Source: Methylocaldum marinum
GTDB taxonomy: Bacteria > Pseudomonadota > Gammaproteobacteria > Methylococcales > Methylococcaceae
Reading direction: 5' to 3'
NCBI RefSeq assembly: GCF_003584645.1
Contig: NZ_AP017928.1
Span: 5,345,501-5,409,500, forward strand
Length of the DNA: 64,000 nucleotides
Under the pieces are notes generated by a model, which made no database searches, was not told the origin of the DNA, and was given only the letters and a program-made list of their open reading frames with translations. The position numbers and the translations under genes are program-made. Of this stretch, positions 36,027-43,387 are shown one piece after another. The stretch's first letter is position 1, and every line of letters starts with the position of its first letter.

Positions 36027-36617
36027 TCAGACTTTATCGTTGCCGAAATCACGTCGCGTCGTTTCGATTTCGTTCCGGTAAGCCTCGGCATCGCCGTAAT
36101 CGATGAATCGGCCGTACCGGGCATGGGGTGATTTGATGCGGCGGGTGTGTTTGATAGGGCACCAGTGTTGTTCGGTGCGGGCGGCGATTTCCCGGACATA
36201 GGCGATAAGGCCGTTGCCGTAGGAACAGTACGCGCAGTTGAGCTTTTCGATCAGATTCAGATAAGCCAGCCGTCCCCGGTCGAAGACCAGGTAATCCCGG
36301 CGATTTACTTTCGGGATGCCGTAAATGGGAAAGCAAACCGCCTGGTACAGCGTGACGGCCAGATCCAGGAGGACGAAAGGAATGATCAGGGAGTAGATGA
36401 CCGGGGCGGTGAGCAGGGTGAGCGGGTTGGCCTTGATGATGTACTTGGCCAGATTCGCCTTGAGTTTGCGGTGTTCCCGCAGCAATTCGCGGGCATAATC
36501 GATCTTGCCGTTGCGGAGCTTGATCCGGAATTCTTCCCTGTGCCTGGCCAGTTCGGCTTCGAGTTCCTCTTCGAGAGCTTGGATGTTTTCAATCAGAGCG
36601 CTGATTTTTGGATTCAT
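36027..36617 (-). CDS. Conserved membrane protein of unknown function
   Basis: 196 residues from the ATG at 36615-36617. The first 60 residues form a charged, probably coiled-coil helix (QALEEELEAELARHREEF). Hydrophobic stretches follow (about residues 62-90, LTLLTAPVIYSLIIPFVLLDL). The C-terminal domain is rich in Cys and Tyr (LNCAYCSYGNGLIAYVREI, EQHWCPIKH). The CxxC and later Cys suggest a structural or metal site. Such proteins occur in many proteobacteria without an assigned function. Confidence 0.7.
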   Translation of the reverse strand: MNPKISALIENIQALEEELEAELARHREEFRIKLRNGKIDYARELLREHRKLKANLAKYIIKANPLTLLTAPVIYSLIIPFVLLDLAVTLYQAVCFPIYGIPKVNRRDYLVFDRGRLAYLNLIEKLNCAYCSYGNGLIAYVREIAARTEQHWCPIKHTRRIKSPHARYGRFIDYGDAEAYRNEIETTRRDFGNDKV

Positions 36618-36694
36618 TAGAGTGCTCGAAGGGATGGGCAAACGAATCTTTTACGATAGCACGAAAGTGCTTGAAGAATCGTAGATTCGGTCGA

Positions 36695-39600
36695 CTAATG
36701 AAAATCCCGGCAGGGTACGCTCAAATCGCCCAGCCAATGGTTCAAGTCTTCCAGTCGCCTGGCCACGAGATGCAACACGCCGTCTTCTTCCTGCACCGCG
36801 CCGTGCACGGCGAGCAGTCCCGCTTGCAGAACGATGTGGCGCTGGCGTTGGACCAGGCTGGGCCAGACGATGACATTGGTCTGGCCGGTTTCGTCCTCGA
36901 GGGTGAGGAAGACGACGCCGGAAGCGGTCAGCGGGCGTTGCCGGCAAATGACGAGGCCGGCGGTGCGCGCAAAGCGTCCATGGCCCAGTGTGCGTAATTC
37001 CTCGGCGCTGAGGAGGCGCCGGGCGGCGAGCCGGGAGCGCAGCAGGCTCAAGGGATGGCGGCGCAGAGTGAGTCCGGTGGACGCGTAATCGGCGACGATG
37101 TTTTCGCCCTCTCGGGGAGGGCGCAGCAACGGTTCGCCTTCTTCGATCGCCGGCTGGCCGAACAGCGGCGTGGGGCGCTCGCGGGCGCTCATGTCCCAGA
37201 AGGCGCGATGGCGATGGCCTACGAGCCCGTGCAAGGCATCGGCGGCGGCCAGCGCTTCGGCGTCGCGGCGGTCGAGCTTCGCCCGGGCGATCAGGTCGGC
37301 GGCATCGGCAAAGGATTTTTCCGACCGAGCGGCGACGATGGATTCCGCGCCTTGCCGTGACAAGCCTTTCACCAGGCGCAGGCCGAGCCGTAGGACGGGC
37401 GGTTCCGGGAGCGGTCCTTCGAGAGTGCAATCGTGATCGCTGTACCGCACGTCGACCGGGCGGACGTCCACGCCGTGTCGGCGCGCATCCTGAACCAGCT
37501 GGGCGGGGGCGTAAAAGCCCATGGGCTGGCTATTGAGCAGCGCGCAGGTGAATGCGGCGGGATGATGGCATTTCAGCCAGGCCGAAACATACACCAGCAA
37601 GGCGAAGCTGGCGGAATGCGATTCCGGAAAGCCGTATTCGCCGAACCCCTTTATTTGCCGGTAAATCTGCTCCGCGAACTCGGCGCTGTAGCCGCGTTCG
37701 CGCATGCCTTCGATCAGGCGGTTCTCGAATTTCTCCAAGCCGCCGCGCCGGTGCCAGGCCGCCATGGCGCGGCGGAGCTGATCCGCCTCGCCGGCGCTGA
37801 AACCGGCGGCCACCATGGCGATTTGCATCACCTGTTCCTGGAAAATCGGGACGCCCAGGGTGCGCTCGAGCACTTTTTTCACGTCGGGACCGGGATAAGT
37901 GACCGGTTCCCGTCCGCCGCGGCGCGCCAGATAAGGATGAACCATGTCGCCCTGAATGGGGCCGGGGCGCACGATCGCCACCTGTATGACCAGGTCGTAG
38001 TAGTCCTTGGGTTTCAGGCGGGGCAGCATGGCCATCTGGGCGCGGGATTCCGCCTGGAATACGCCCAGGCTGTCGGCCCGTTGCAGCATGCCGTAGACCG
38101 CCGGATCCTCGGCCGGGATGCGGTCCAGGGTCAGCGTTTCGCCGTGCCGGTCGCTCACATAGGCGAGCGCCTTGCGGATGGCGGTCAGCATCCCCAGGGC
38201 GAGGACATCCACCTTGAGCAGGCCGAGCGCTTCCAGATCGTCCTTGTCCCATTGAATCACGGTGCGCTCCGGCATCGCCGCGTTTTCCACCGGCACCAGG
38301 CGCGGCAAGGCGTCCGCCGCGATGACGAAGCCGCCGGTGTGTTGCGACAGATGACGCGGAAAGCCGCGCAATTGGACGACCAGTCCGGCGAGCAGGCGGA
38401 GTTTCGGATGCTCGGGATCGAAGCCCGCGGCGTGGAGGCGTTCGTTGTCCAGGCTGTCGCTGCCGAGAGAATGGGCGGCTCCGGCCAGATGATCGGCCTG
38501 CTCGCGGCTGAAGCCCAGCGCCTTGGCCGTGTCGCGCACCGCGCTGCGGCCCCGGTAGGTGATGACGCTGGCGGCCAGGGCGGCGCGCTGCCGGCCGTAT
38601 TTGCGGTAGATGTACTGGATGACTTCCTCGCGCCGCTGGTGCTCGAAATCCACGTCGATGTCGGGTGGTTCGTTCCGCTCGCGGGAAATGAAGCGCTCGA
38701 ACAAAAGATCGAGACGCCCCGGATCGACTTCGGTAATACCTAGGCAATAGCACACCGCCGAGTTGGCGGCCGAACCTCGGCCCTGGCACAGAATGCCCTG
38801 TTCACGGGCGAAGCGGACGATGTCGTGTATGGTGAGGAAATAGGGTTCGTAGGCGAGATCGGCGATCAAGGCCAACTCGTGCTCGACTTGCCGGCGCACC
38901 TTGTCGGGAGCGCCCTCCGGCCAGCGGTGCCTGACACCTTCCTCGGTCAAATGACGCAGCCAGCTCCTCGGCGTCTGGTCTTCAGGCACCAGTTCGGCCG
39001 GATATTCGTAACGGAGTTCGTCGAGCGAGAACCGGCAGCGTTCGGCGATGCGCACGGTTTCCGCCAGGAGTTCCGGAGGATAGAGCCGGGCCAGGCGGGA
39101 CAGCGGGCGGAGATGGCGTTCGCCGTTCGGGAACAGCGCATAGCCGAGTTCGGAAAGCGGCCGGTTCAGGCGGATCGCGGTGAGCGTGTCCTGCAGGGGC
39201 CGCCGTTTCGGGTCGTGCATGTGCACATCGTTACAGGCGGCCAGCGGTAGTCCCAGCTCGCTGCCGAGCCGGCAAAGACGATCCAGCCGTTTCCGGTCGG
39301 TTCCGCTCAGGAACAGCTCCACGCCGACCCAGAGCCGGCCGTAAAAACGCTCCTTGAGCCAGAGTCCTTGTTCCGGCTCCGGCGTTTCGTCCGGCAGCCA
39401 CAGCACCAGGCAACGGTCCGGCGAGTGCCGTTCCAGTGAGCCGCGATCCAGCCGGTAATGGCCTTTGGGCGCCTCCATCCGGGCTGCGGTGATGAGGCCG
39501 GAAAGCTGCGCATAGCCTTCCCGGTCGGTGGCCAGCAGTACCAGCTTGAGCCCGTCTTCTAGCCGGAATTCGCTGCCGACGATCAGTTTCAAATCGCGGC

Positions 39601-39796
39601 GGCGCGCCTCCAGATGAGCTTTTACCACCCCGGCCAGGGAGCATTCGTCGGTCAGCGCCAGCGTGGCATAGCCGAGGCGGGCTGCCGTTTCGACCAGTTC
39701 TTCCGGGTGCGAGGCGCCGCGCAGGAAGCTGTAATTGCTGAGGCAATGGAGTTCGGCGAATCGAAGGGCATGGCCGAAAGCGATGTTCCGATTCAT
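36695..39796 (-). CDS. dnaE2: Error-prone DNA polymerase DnaE2
   Basis: 1033 residues. It is a C-family polymerase with an N-terminal PHP domain (FAELHCLSNYSFLRGASHPEELV) and the catalytic Asp motif PPDIDVDFEHQRREEVI. WDKDDLEALGLLKVDVLALGMLTAI carries the third Asp, and an OB-fold follows near the C-terminus. It is shorter than replicative DnaE (about 1160) and lacks the beta- and tau-binding extension. With ImuA and ImuB it performs damage-induced mutagenic synthesis. The ATG at 39794-39796 has no Shine-Dalgarno; the bases upstream are repeat sequence. It is the last gene of the cassette. Confidence 0.95.
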   Translation of the reverse strand: MNRNIAFGHALRFAELHCLSNYSFLRGASHPEELVETAARLGYATLALTDECSLAGVVKAHLEARRRDLKLIVGSEFRLEDGLKLVLLATDREGYAQLSGLITAARMEAPKGHYRLDRGSLERHSPDRCLVLWLPDETPEPEQGLWLKERFYGRLWVGVELFLSGTDRKRLDRLCRLGSELGLPLAACNDVHMHDPKRRPLQDTLTAIRLNRPLSELGYALFPNGERHLRPLSRLARLYPPELLAETVRIAERCRFSLDELRYEYPAELVPEDQTPRSWLRHLTEEGVRHRWPEGAPDKVRRQVEHELALIADLAYEPYFLTIHDIVRFAREQGILCQGRGSAANSAVCYCLGITEVDPGRLDLLFERFISRERNEPPDIDVDFEHQRREEVIQYIYRKYGRQRAALAASVITYRGRSAVRDTAKALGFSREQADHLAGAAHSLGSDSLDNERLHAAGFDPEHPKLRLLAGLVVQLRGFPRHLSQHTGGFVIAADALPRLVPVENAAMPERTVIQWDKDDLEALGLLKVDVLALGMLTAIRKALAYVSDRHGETLTLDRIPAEDPAVYGMLQRADSLGVFQAESRAQMAMLPRLKPKDYYDLVIQVAIVRPGPIQGDMVHPYLARRGGREPVTYPGPDVKKVLERTLGVPIFQEQVMQIAMVAAGFSAGEADQLRRAMAAWHRRGGLEKFENRLIEGMRERGYSAEFAEQIYRQIKGFGEYGFPESHSASFALLVYVSAWLKCHHPAAFTCALLNSQPMGFYAPAQLVQDARRHGVDVRPVDVRYSDHDCTLEGPLPEPPVLRLGLRLVKGLSRQGAESIVAARSEKSFADAADLIARAKLDRRDAEALAAADALHGLVGHRHRAFWDMSARERPTPLFGQPAIEEGEPLLRPPREGENIVADYASTGLTLRRHPLSLLRSRLAARRLLSAEELRTLGHGRFARTAGLVICRQRPLTASGVVFLTLEDETGQTNVIVWPSLVQRQRHIVLQAGLLAVHGAVQEEDGVLHLVARRLEDLNHWLGDLSVPCRDFH

Positions 39797-40027
39797 GTGT
39801 CTGATGCAGGGTGGGTTAGGCGCATATCAGAAAAGGTTTGCTGGCGGTCACTGCGCCATGAACGCGCCGTAACCACCGGTCGCGCGGCCTTGCCGGTCGG
39901 TTGCGCGCGCGGAGAGTCTTGTGCTCCCGTAAGGGTTAGTGGCAGTGCCAGGCGATGGGTTTGGCTTTGCTTTACCCGCGACCGATGGGTTTCGCTGCGC
40001 TCTACCCATCCTACGAATCCTACGATT
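39797..40027. repeat. Repeat-filled gap between imuB and dnaE2
   Basis: 231 bp without a gene. It holds two tandem copies, 30 bp apart, of a CGATGGGTTT... hairpin unit (from 39953 and 39983). The second forms GATGGGT (39984-39990) with ACCCATC (40004-40010), followed by CTACGAATCCTACG. The end near dnaE2 carries AGGGTGGGTTAGGCGCA, a motif of dispersed proteobacterial repeats. The repeats separate two genes that are normally adjacent. Confidence 0.65.
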
Positions 40028-41521
40028 TCAGGCGAAGAGGCCATGGAGATACCATCCGCCGTTTCCATCGAGTTCCCGGTACATCCAGGCGCGGACGCCC
40101 TCTGGACTCACCGCCACACGGTAATCCCGCCGGATCGGAGCGCCGTCCCACCAGCCGCTTTCGATGCGCTCCCGCTCCGGCAGTAATCGGTAGCGGGTCG
40201 GATCGCAGGGTCGAGGCTTGGGCAGCAGCCATAACGGCCGGCGTTCCTTGCCGATGGCGATGCCGATCGGTGATGCATTCCAGTTCCAGGCATTCTCGGG
40301 GCGGTGATCGGCTGAAGCGCCCAAGAAGCGCAAGGCGTCATGTCCCAGACGCTGTTGCAATTGTTCCAGCAAGGCCTCCCAATCCAAGGCACCCGGCGTA
40401 TCGGCGGCGAACAAGTCGGTTTCATGCGCCCGATAGGGTTGCAGCGAGTCGCAGCGGAGGCTGAGGGCGGTGACGGCGGCGGGCAGGGGCGTTCGTTCCA
40501 GGCGCTCGTTCAGCAGCATCGAAATCCGTTCGGGGTCGCGGCTGGCATAGCGAAGCTTGAGCTCCAGTCGCGTGGCCGGCCGGCGGAAGTGGGACAGATC
40601 CAGTTCCAGGCGGTCGGTGGCGGCGTCGTGCCGGCGTAGAAAGGCAGCCAAATCTTCCAGCAGAGCTGCGCACACGGGCCGCAGGTAAGCCAGGCTCTCG
40701 GTTTCTGCCGCGAGTTCCCGATGGGCTTCGAAAACAGGCGGCGTTCGGAAGAGCCTGGGCAGATCTTTTTCCCGCCCCGCGGCCCGATCCAGCTGGCGCA
40801 GCAGGGCAAGGCCGTAACGCCTGGCCAGGCCGTCCCGCGGCAAACGCCAGAGATCGCGCAGGGTATGAAGACCGGCCTTGGCGAGTCGTTTTACCGTATC
40901 CCGTTCGATGGGCAAGCGGACGATGGCCAGGTCGCCGAGCCCGGAGCGGAGTGCCGCCGGATTCTCCACCGTCCGTTCCAGTCCGGAGGAGGCCATGAGC
41001 CAGGCGGGAAAAGGCATCGGTGCCGCCGCAAGAAGGACCTGGTGGCCCTGGTCTTCGAGTTCGGTACGCAGCCGCTGCATCAAGGCGTCCAATCCGCCGA
41101 ACAGGGACAGACTGGCGCGGATTTCGAGGAGCACGGCGGCCGGATAATCCAGGCTTATCCAGGGCGTGAAACCGAGCCCGGTTTCGGCCAGCGTTTCCAG
41201 CGCTTCGTGTTCCATCGGTTGGTCGCGGCGATACAGCCGTAGATCGGCGCACAAGGCCAGGGCCGCGTTCGTGGGCAAGCCGGGATGGATACCGAAAGCC
41301 GCGGCGGCGGGCGTGACGGCAGAAATAAGGGAACGCCCGCCGCTATCCTCCCATACGGCAGCGGGACGGTCGTCTTCGAGCTTGAAAACTTCCAGCGGCA
41401 AATGCGGCAGGTAACAGCACAGCCAGAGCGTTGCGGGCACTGGTTGCGGGGTGGCGGAGATTTGCTCAGCCGGTGATGAGAGCGGGATTGCCGGAGCTGT
41501 CGGAAGAGTTTGCAATGCCAT
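40028..41521 (-). CDS. imuB: ImuB, inactive Y-family polymerase of the mutasome
   Basis: 497 residues from the ATG at 41519-41521 (a TTG four codons upstream is less likely). It is a Y-family fold. The N-terminal LWLCCYLPHLPLEVF lacks the catalytic Asp that active Pol IV/V have at this point, as expected for ImuB. Helix-hairpin-helix (LAKAGLHTLRDLWRLPRDGLARRYG) and little-finger regions follow. ImuB bridges the beta clamp, ImuA and DnaE2. It is separated from imuA by 247 bp of repeats instead of the usual few bases. Confidence 0.92.
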   Translation of the reverse strand: MALQTLPTAPAIPLSSPAEQISATPQPVPATLWLCCYLPHLPLEVFKLEDDRPAAVWEDSGGRSLISAVTPAAAAFGIHPGLPTNAALALCADLRLYRRDQPMEHEALETLAETGLGFTPWISLDYPAAVLLEIRASLSLFGGLDALMQRLRTELEDQGHQVLLAAAPMPFPAWLMASSGLERTVENPAALRSGLGDLAIVRLPIERDTVKRLAKAGLHTLRDLWRLPRDGLARRYGLALLRQLDRAAGREKDLPRLFRTPPVFEAHRELAAETESLAYLRPVCAALLEDLAAFLRRHDAATDRLELDLSHFRRPATRLELKLRYASRDPERISMLLNERLERTPLPAAVTALSLRCDSLQPYRAHETDLFAADTPGALDWEALLEQLQQRLGHDALRFLGASADHRPENAWNWNASPIGIAIGKERRPLWLLPKPRPCDPTRYRLLPERERIESGWWDGAPIRRDYRVAVSPEGVRAWMYRELDGNGGWYLHGLFA

Positions 41522-41545
41522 AGGGTGTTCCAATGTTTAGTCTGA

Positions 41546-41631
41546 AAGGAAGCTCCGATTAAGTTGATTCCGTTCATGCCCTTCGGCAGGCTCAGGACAG
41601 GCCTGTGGAAGGACTTAATCAGAGCTTCCTT
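41546..41631. mobile_element. MITE-like element with 19-bp terminal inverted repeats
   Basis: An 86-bp unit bounded by AAGGAAGCTCCGATTAAGT (41546-41564) and the complement of AAGGAAGCTCTGATTAAGT (41613-41631), 18 of 19 identical. The core contains CCTTCGGCAGGCTCAGGACAGG, a motif often found in dispersed repeats. There is no coding capacity. TIR-bounded and short, it fits a non-autonomous miniature transposon. It lies between imuB and imuA. Confidence 0.7.
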
Positions 41632-41692
41632 AAGAAGTCATCGCAGAGAGACTCTTTGCCGACATGCCGATATGCCGGCATCAGCCCGGTGC

Positions 41693-41756
41693 GTCGGGAA
41701 AGGATTCCCGGCTTACCCGAGCGCTACGGTTAGGAGGTCGGCAATTCCTTGCCGAC
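41693..41756. repeat. Dispersed hairpin repeat, full copy between imuA and imuB
   Basis: Left part GTCGGGAAAGGATTCCCG at 41693, right hairpin GTCGGCAA/TTGCCGAC at 41737-41756. Same organisation as the copies at 9666-9726 and 59504-59563. It lies 12 bp below the imuA stop. Confidence 0.75.
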
Positions 41757-41768
41757 GCATCGCCTTAA

Positions 41769-42413
41769 TCAATTGGGCGCCCTGTCGTCCGACCCGCCGA
41801 TCAGCACGGCATTCACGAGCGGCATGCCGCGTGCCTTGAGTATATGGACCCAAAGCCCCTGTTCTCCCGCTTCGAGGCGAAGACGCAGGGCGGCCGGGGT
41901 GTCGGCGGGCAGGGCTGTCAGCAGCAATATGCCGAGGCAACGGCCTTCGGTCGCCGCCAGTTGCAAACGGCGCAATACCGCAAATGGAGAGAGTTTTCGG
42001 GGCCAGGCCAGGACCATGCCGCAGGCGGTGCTGCGTAACAGTTTTTCCGCGCTCCACCAGATGTCCTTGTCGTTCGAGAGCTTGTCCAGCAGGAGCAGGC
42101 GGTTCAAATCGATGCCTGCATCCGCCAGGGCCGGTGCGTAAGGCAGATAAGGCGGTGCGATCCAGGCCAGGCGTTTTCCCGATTCTTGCACGTACCGCAT
42201 GGCGGGCAGCAAAAGTTGCAGTTCGCCGATGCCCCAGGCGGGAACGGCGATTTCCATCAATGCGGGAAAAGGCCAGCCTTCTTCCGGCAAGGCGCGGTCC
42301 AGTGCCTGAAAACCGGTGGGAATAGCGGCGCCCTCGTTAGCTTGCGGCCGGCGGCCACGCCACACGCGGGGCATCGTCCGGAGCAGTTCGTCGAGTTCCT
42401 TGCGGCCGTTCAT
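41769..42413 (-). CDS. imuA: ImuA, RecA-like mutasome protein
   Basis: 214 residues. It is a RecA/SulA-like fold without a convincing Walker A motif. Typical features are an N-terminal IPTGFQALDRALPEEGWPFPALMEI segment, LLLPAMRYVQESGKRLAWIAPPYLPYAPALADAGID, and VLAWPRKLSPFAVLRRLQLAA. ImuA (SulA2) works with ImuB and DnaE2 in SOS mutagenesis. It lies 6 bp after lexA and is clearly co-transcribed with it. Confidence 0.93.
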   Translation of the reverse strand: MNGRKELDELLRTMPRVWRGRRPQANEGAAIPTGFQALDRALPEEGWPFPALMEIAVPAWGIGELQLLLPAMRYVQESGKRLAWIAPPYLPYAPALADAGIDLNRLLLLDKLSNDKDIWWSAEKLLRSTACGMVLAWPRKLSPFAVLRRLQLAATEGRCLGILLLTALPADTPAALRLRLEAGEQGLWVHILKARGMPLVNAVLIGGSDDRAPN

Positions 42414-42419
42414 TTAGGA

Positions 42420-43043
42420 TCACACCCACTCGCTGCGGATTACGCCGACCACCACGCCCTCGATGCAGAGTTCCTGGCGTTCCAGGTCGACCGCCAGGGT
42501 TTCGAAATCGGGATTGGCCGGTTCCAGATAAGCTATGGCGCCTTCGAGCCGCAGCCGCTTTACCGTGACTTCGTCGCCCAGGCGGGCGATCACGATTTGG
42601 CCGCTGCGGGCCTGATCGGTGCGCTGCACTGCCAGGAGATCGCCTTCCAGAATGCCCGCATCGCGCATGCTGAGCCCGCGTACGCGGAGCAGGTAATCGG
42701 CTTTGCCCTGGAACAATTCCGGGCCGAGGCGGCAATATTTCTCGACATGGGCTTCCGCCAGTACCGGCCGGCCGGCGGCGACTCTGCCGATGACGGGCAG
42801 GGCGTCGGCCTCAGCCTCAGCCTCAGCCTGCTGCTCCAGCAGCCGGATGCCCCGCGCCAGAGAAGGCATCAGTTCGATCAGGCCTTTTCGGGCCAGGGCC
42901 TGAAGATGACCGCGCACGGCATTGGTGGATTTGAGACCCAGTGCATCGGCGATTTCCGCGATGGTCGGCGGTACGCCGACCTGGCGCAGGGTTTGCCGGA
43001 TATAATCGAGTATTTCCTGTTGGCGTGGCGTCGCGTTTTTCAT
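42420..43043 (-). CDS. lexA: LexA repressor of the mutasome cassette
   Basis: 207 residues. The N-terminal winged helix (residues 1-67) has QQEILDYIRQTLRQVGVPPTIAEIADALG. The cleavage pair is A90-G91 (RVAAGRP), and the catalytic dyad is S125 (GLSMRDAG) and K162 (EVTVKRL), so self-cleavage should work. An Ala-Glu repeat (AEAEAEADA, residues 73-81) fills the hinge and comes from a GCCTCA repeat at 42808-42829. It heads lexA-imuA-imuB-dnaE2, the arrangement of LexA2-type cassettes. Whether it is the only LexA in the genome cannot be seen here. Confidence 0.94.
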   Translation of the reverse strand: MKNATPRQQEILDYIRQTLRQVGVPPTIAEIADALGLKSTNAVRGHLQALARKGLIELMPSLARGIRLLEQQAEAEAEADALPVIGRVAAGRPVLAEAHVEKYCRLGPELFQGKADYLLRVRGLSMRDAGILEGDLLAVQRTDQARSGQIVIARLGDEVTVKRLRLEGAIAYLEPANPDFETLAVDLERQELCIEGVVVGVIRSEWV

Positions 43044-43045
43044 GA

Positions 43046-43070
43046 CTTATAAAAGCAGTGCTTTTATAAG
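43046..43070 (-). promoter_or_regulatory. Putative LexA operator, perfect 12-bp inverted repeat
   Basis: Half-site CTTATAAAAGCA, one central base, then TGCTTTTATAAG; every position pairs. It ends two bases before the lexA ATG and covers the expected transcription start. It does not match the E. coli CTGT-N8-ACAG box. It fits autoregulation of a lexA with its own binding specificity. Confidence 0.65.
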
Positions 43071-43071
43071 C

Positions 43072-43101
43072 AGTATAGTGGGGTCTTCGAGACATGCGCA
43101 A
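43072..43101 (-). promoter_or_regulatory. Promoter of the lexA-imuA-imuB-dnaE2 cassette
   Basis: On the minus strand TTGCGC (43096-43101), an 18-bp spacer, then TATACT (43072-43077). The transcription start would fall inside the adjoining palindrome, so a bound repressor would block initiation. Confidence 0.5.
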
Positions 43102-43387
43102 GCATCAATGTGAAGGATGCGGCGCTGAGATCGGAAGAGCTGTGCAATCGTGTAGGATGGGTGCAACTCGCCGGGAGCAACCACTTGGCCGGAAGCCGAA
43201 TGGGGCGAACGGAGTTCGCCTCCAGGGCCAATGCCGTGGACGGCCTTGGTCACTGAACAGGCGAAGCCTGGCCCACAGGACAAATCCCAGGGAAGGGGCG
43301 TGCGTAGTGTGCCCCTCGAACTCGGAAATGATGGGCACGGCCTAAGGGCGTTTGCCCATCCTACGGCGCGGTTTTTCGGGCAGCGCG
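43102..43387. repeat. Gap between lexA and the peroxidase gene, hairpin repeats
   Basis: No gene is seen. TAGGATGGGTGCAACTCG at about 43152 and an 8-bp stem GATGGGCA (43330-43337) with TGCCCATC (43353-43360), followed by CTACGG, belong to the same dispersed family as the repeats at 39953-40010. The latter hairpin lies about 27 bp past the peroxidase gene and might help end its transcript. Confidence 0.55.

Noticed and set aside
39797..43387. Repeats around the imu genes as a CRISPR array
   Set aside because: Units are few, imperfect, hairpin-forming and irregularly spaced; there are no unique spacers and no cas genes.
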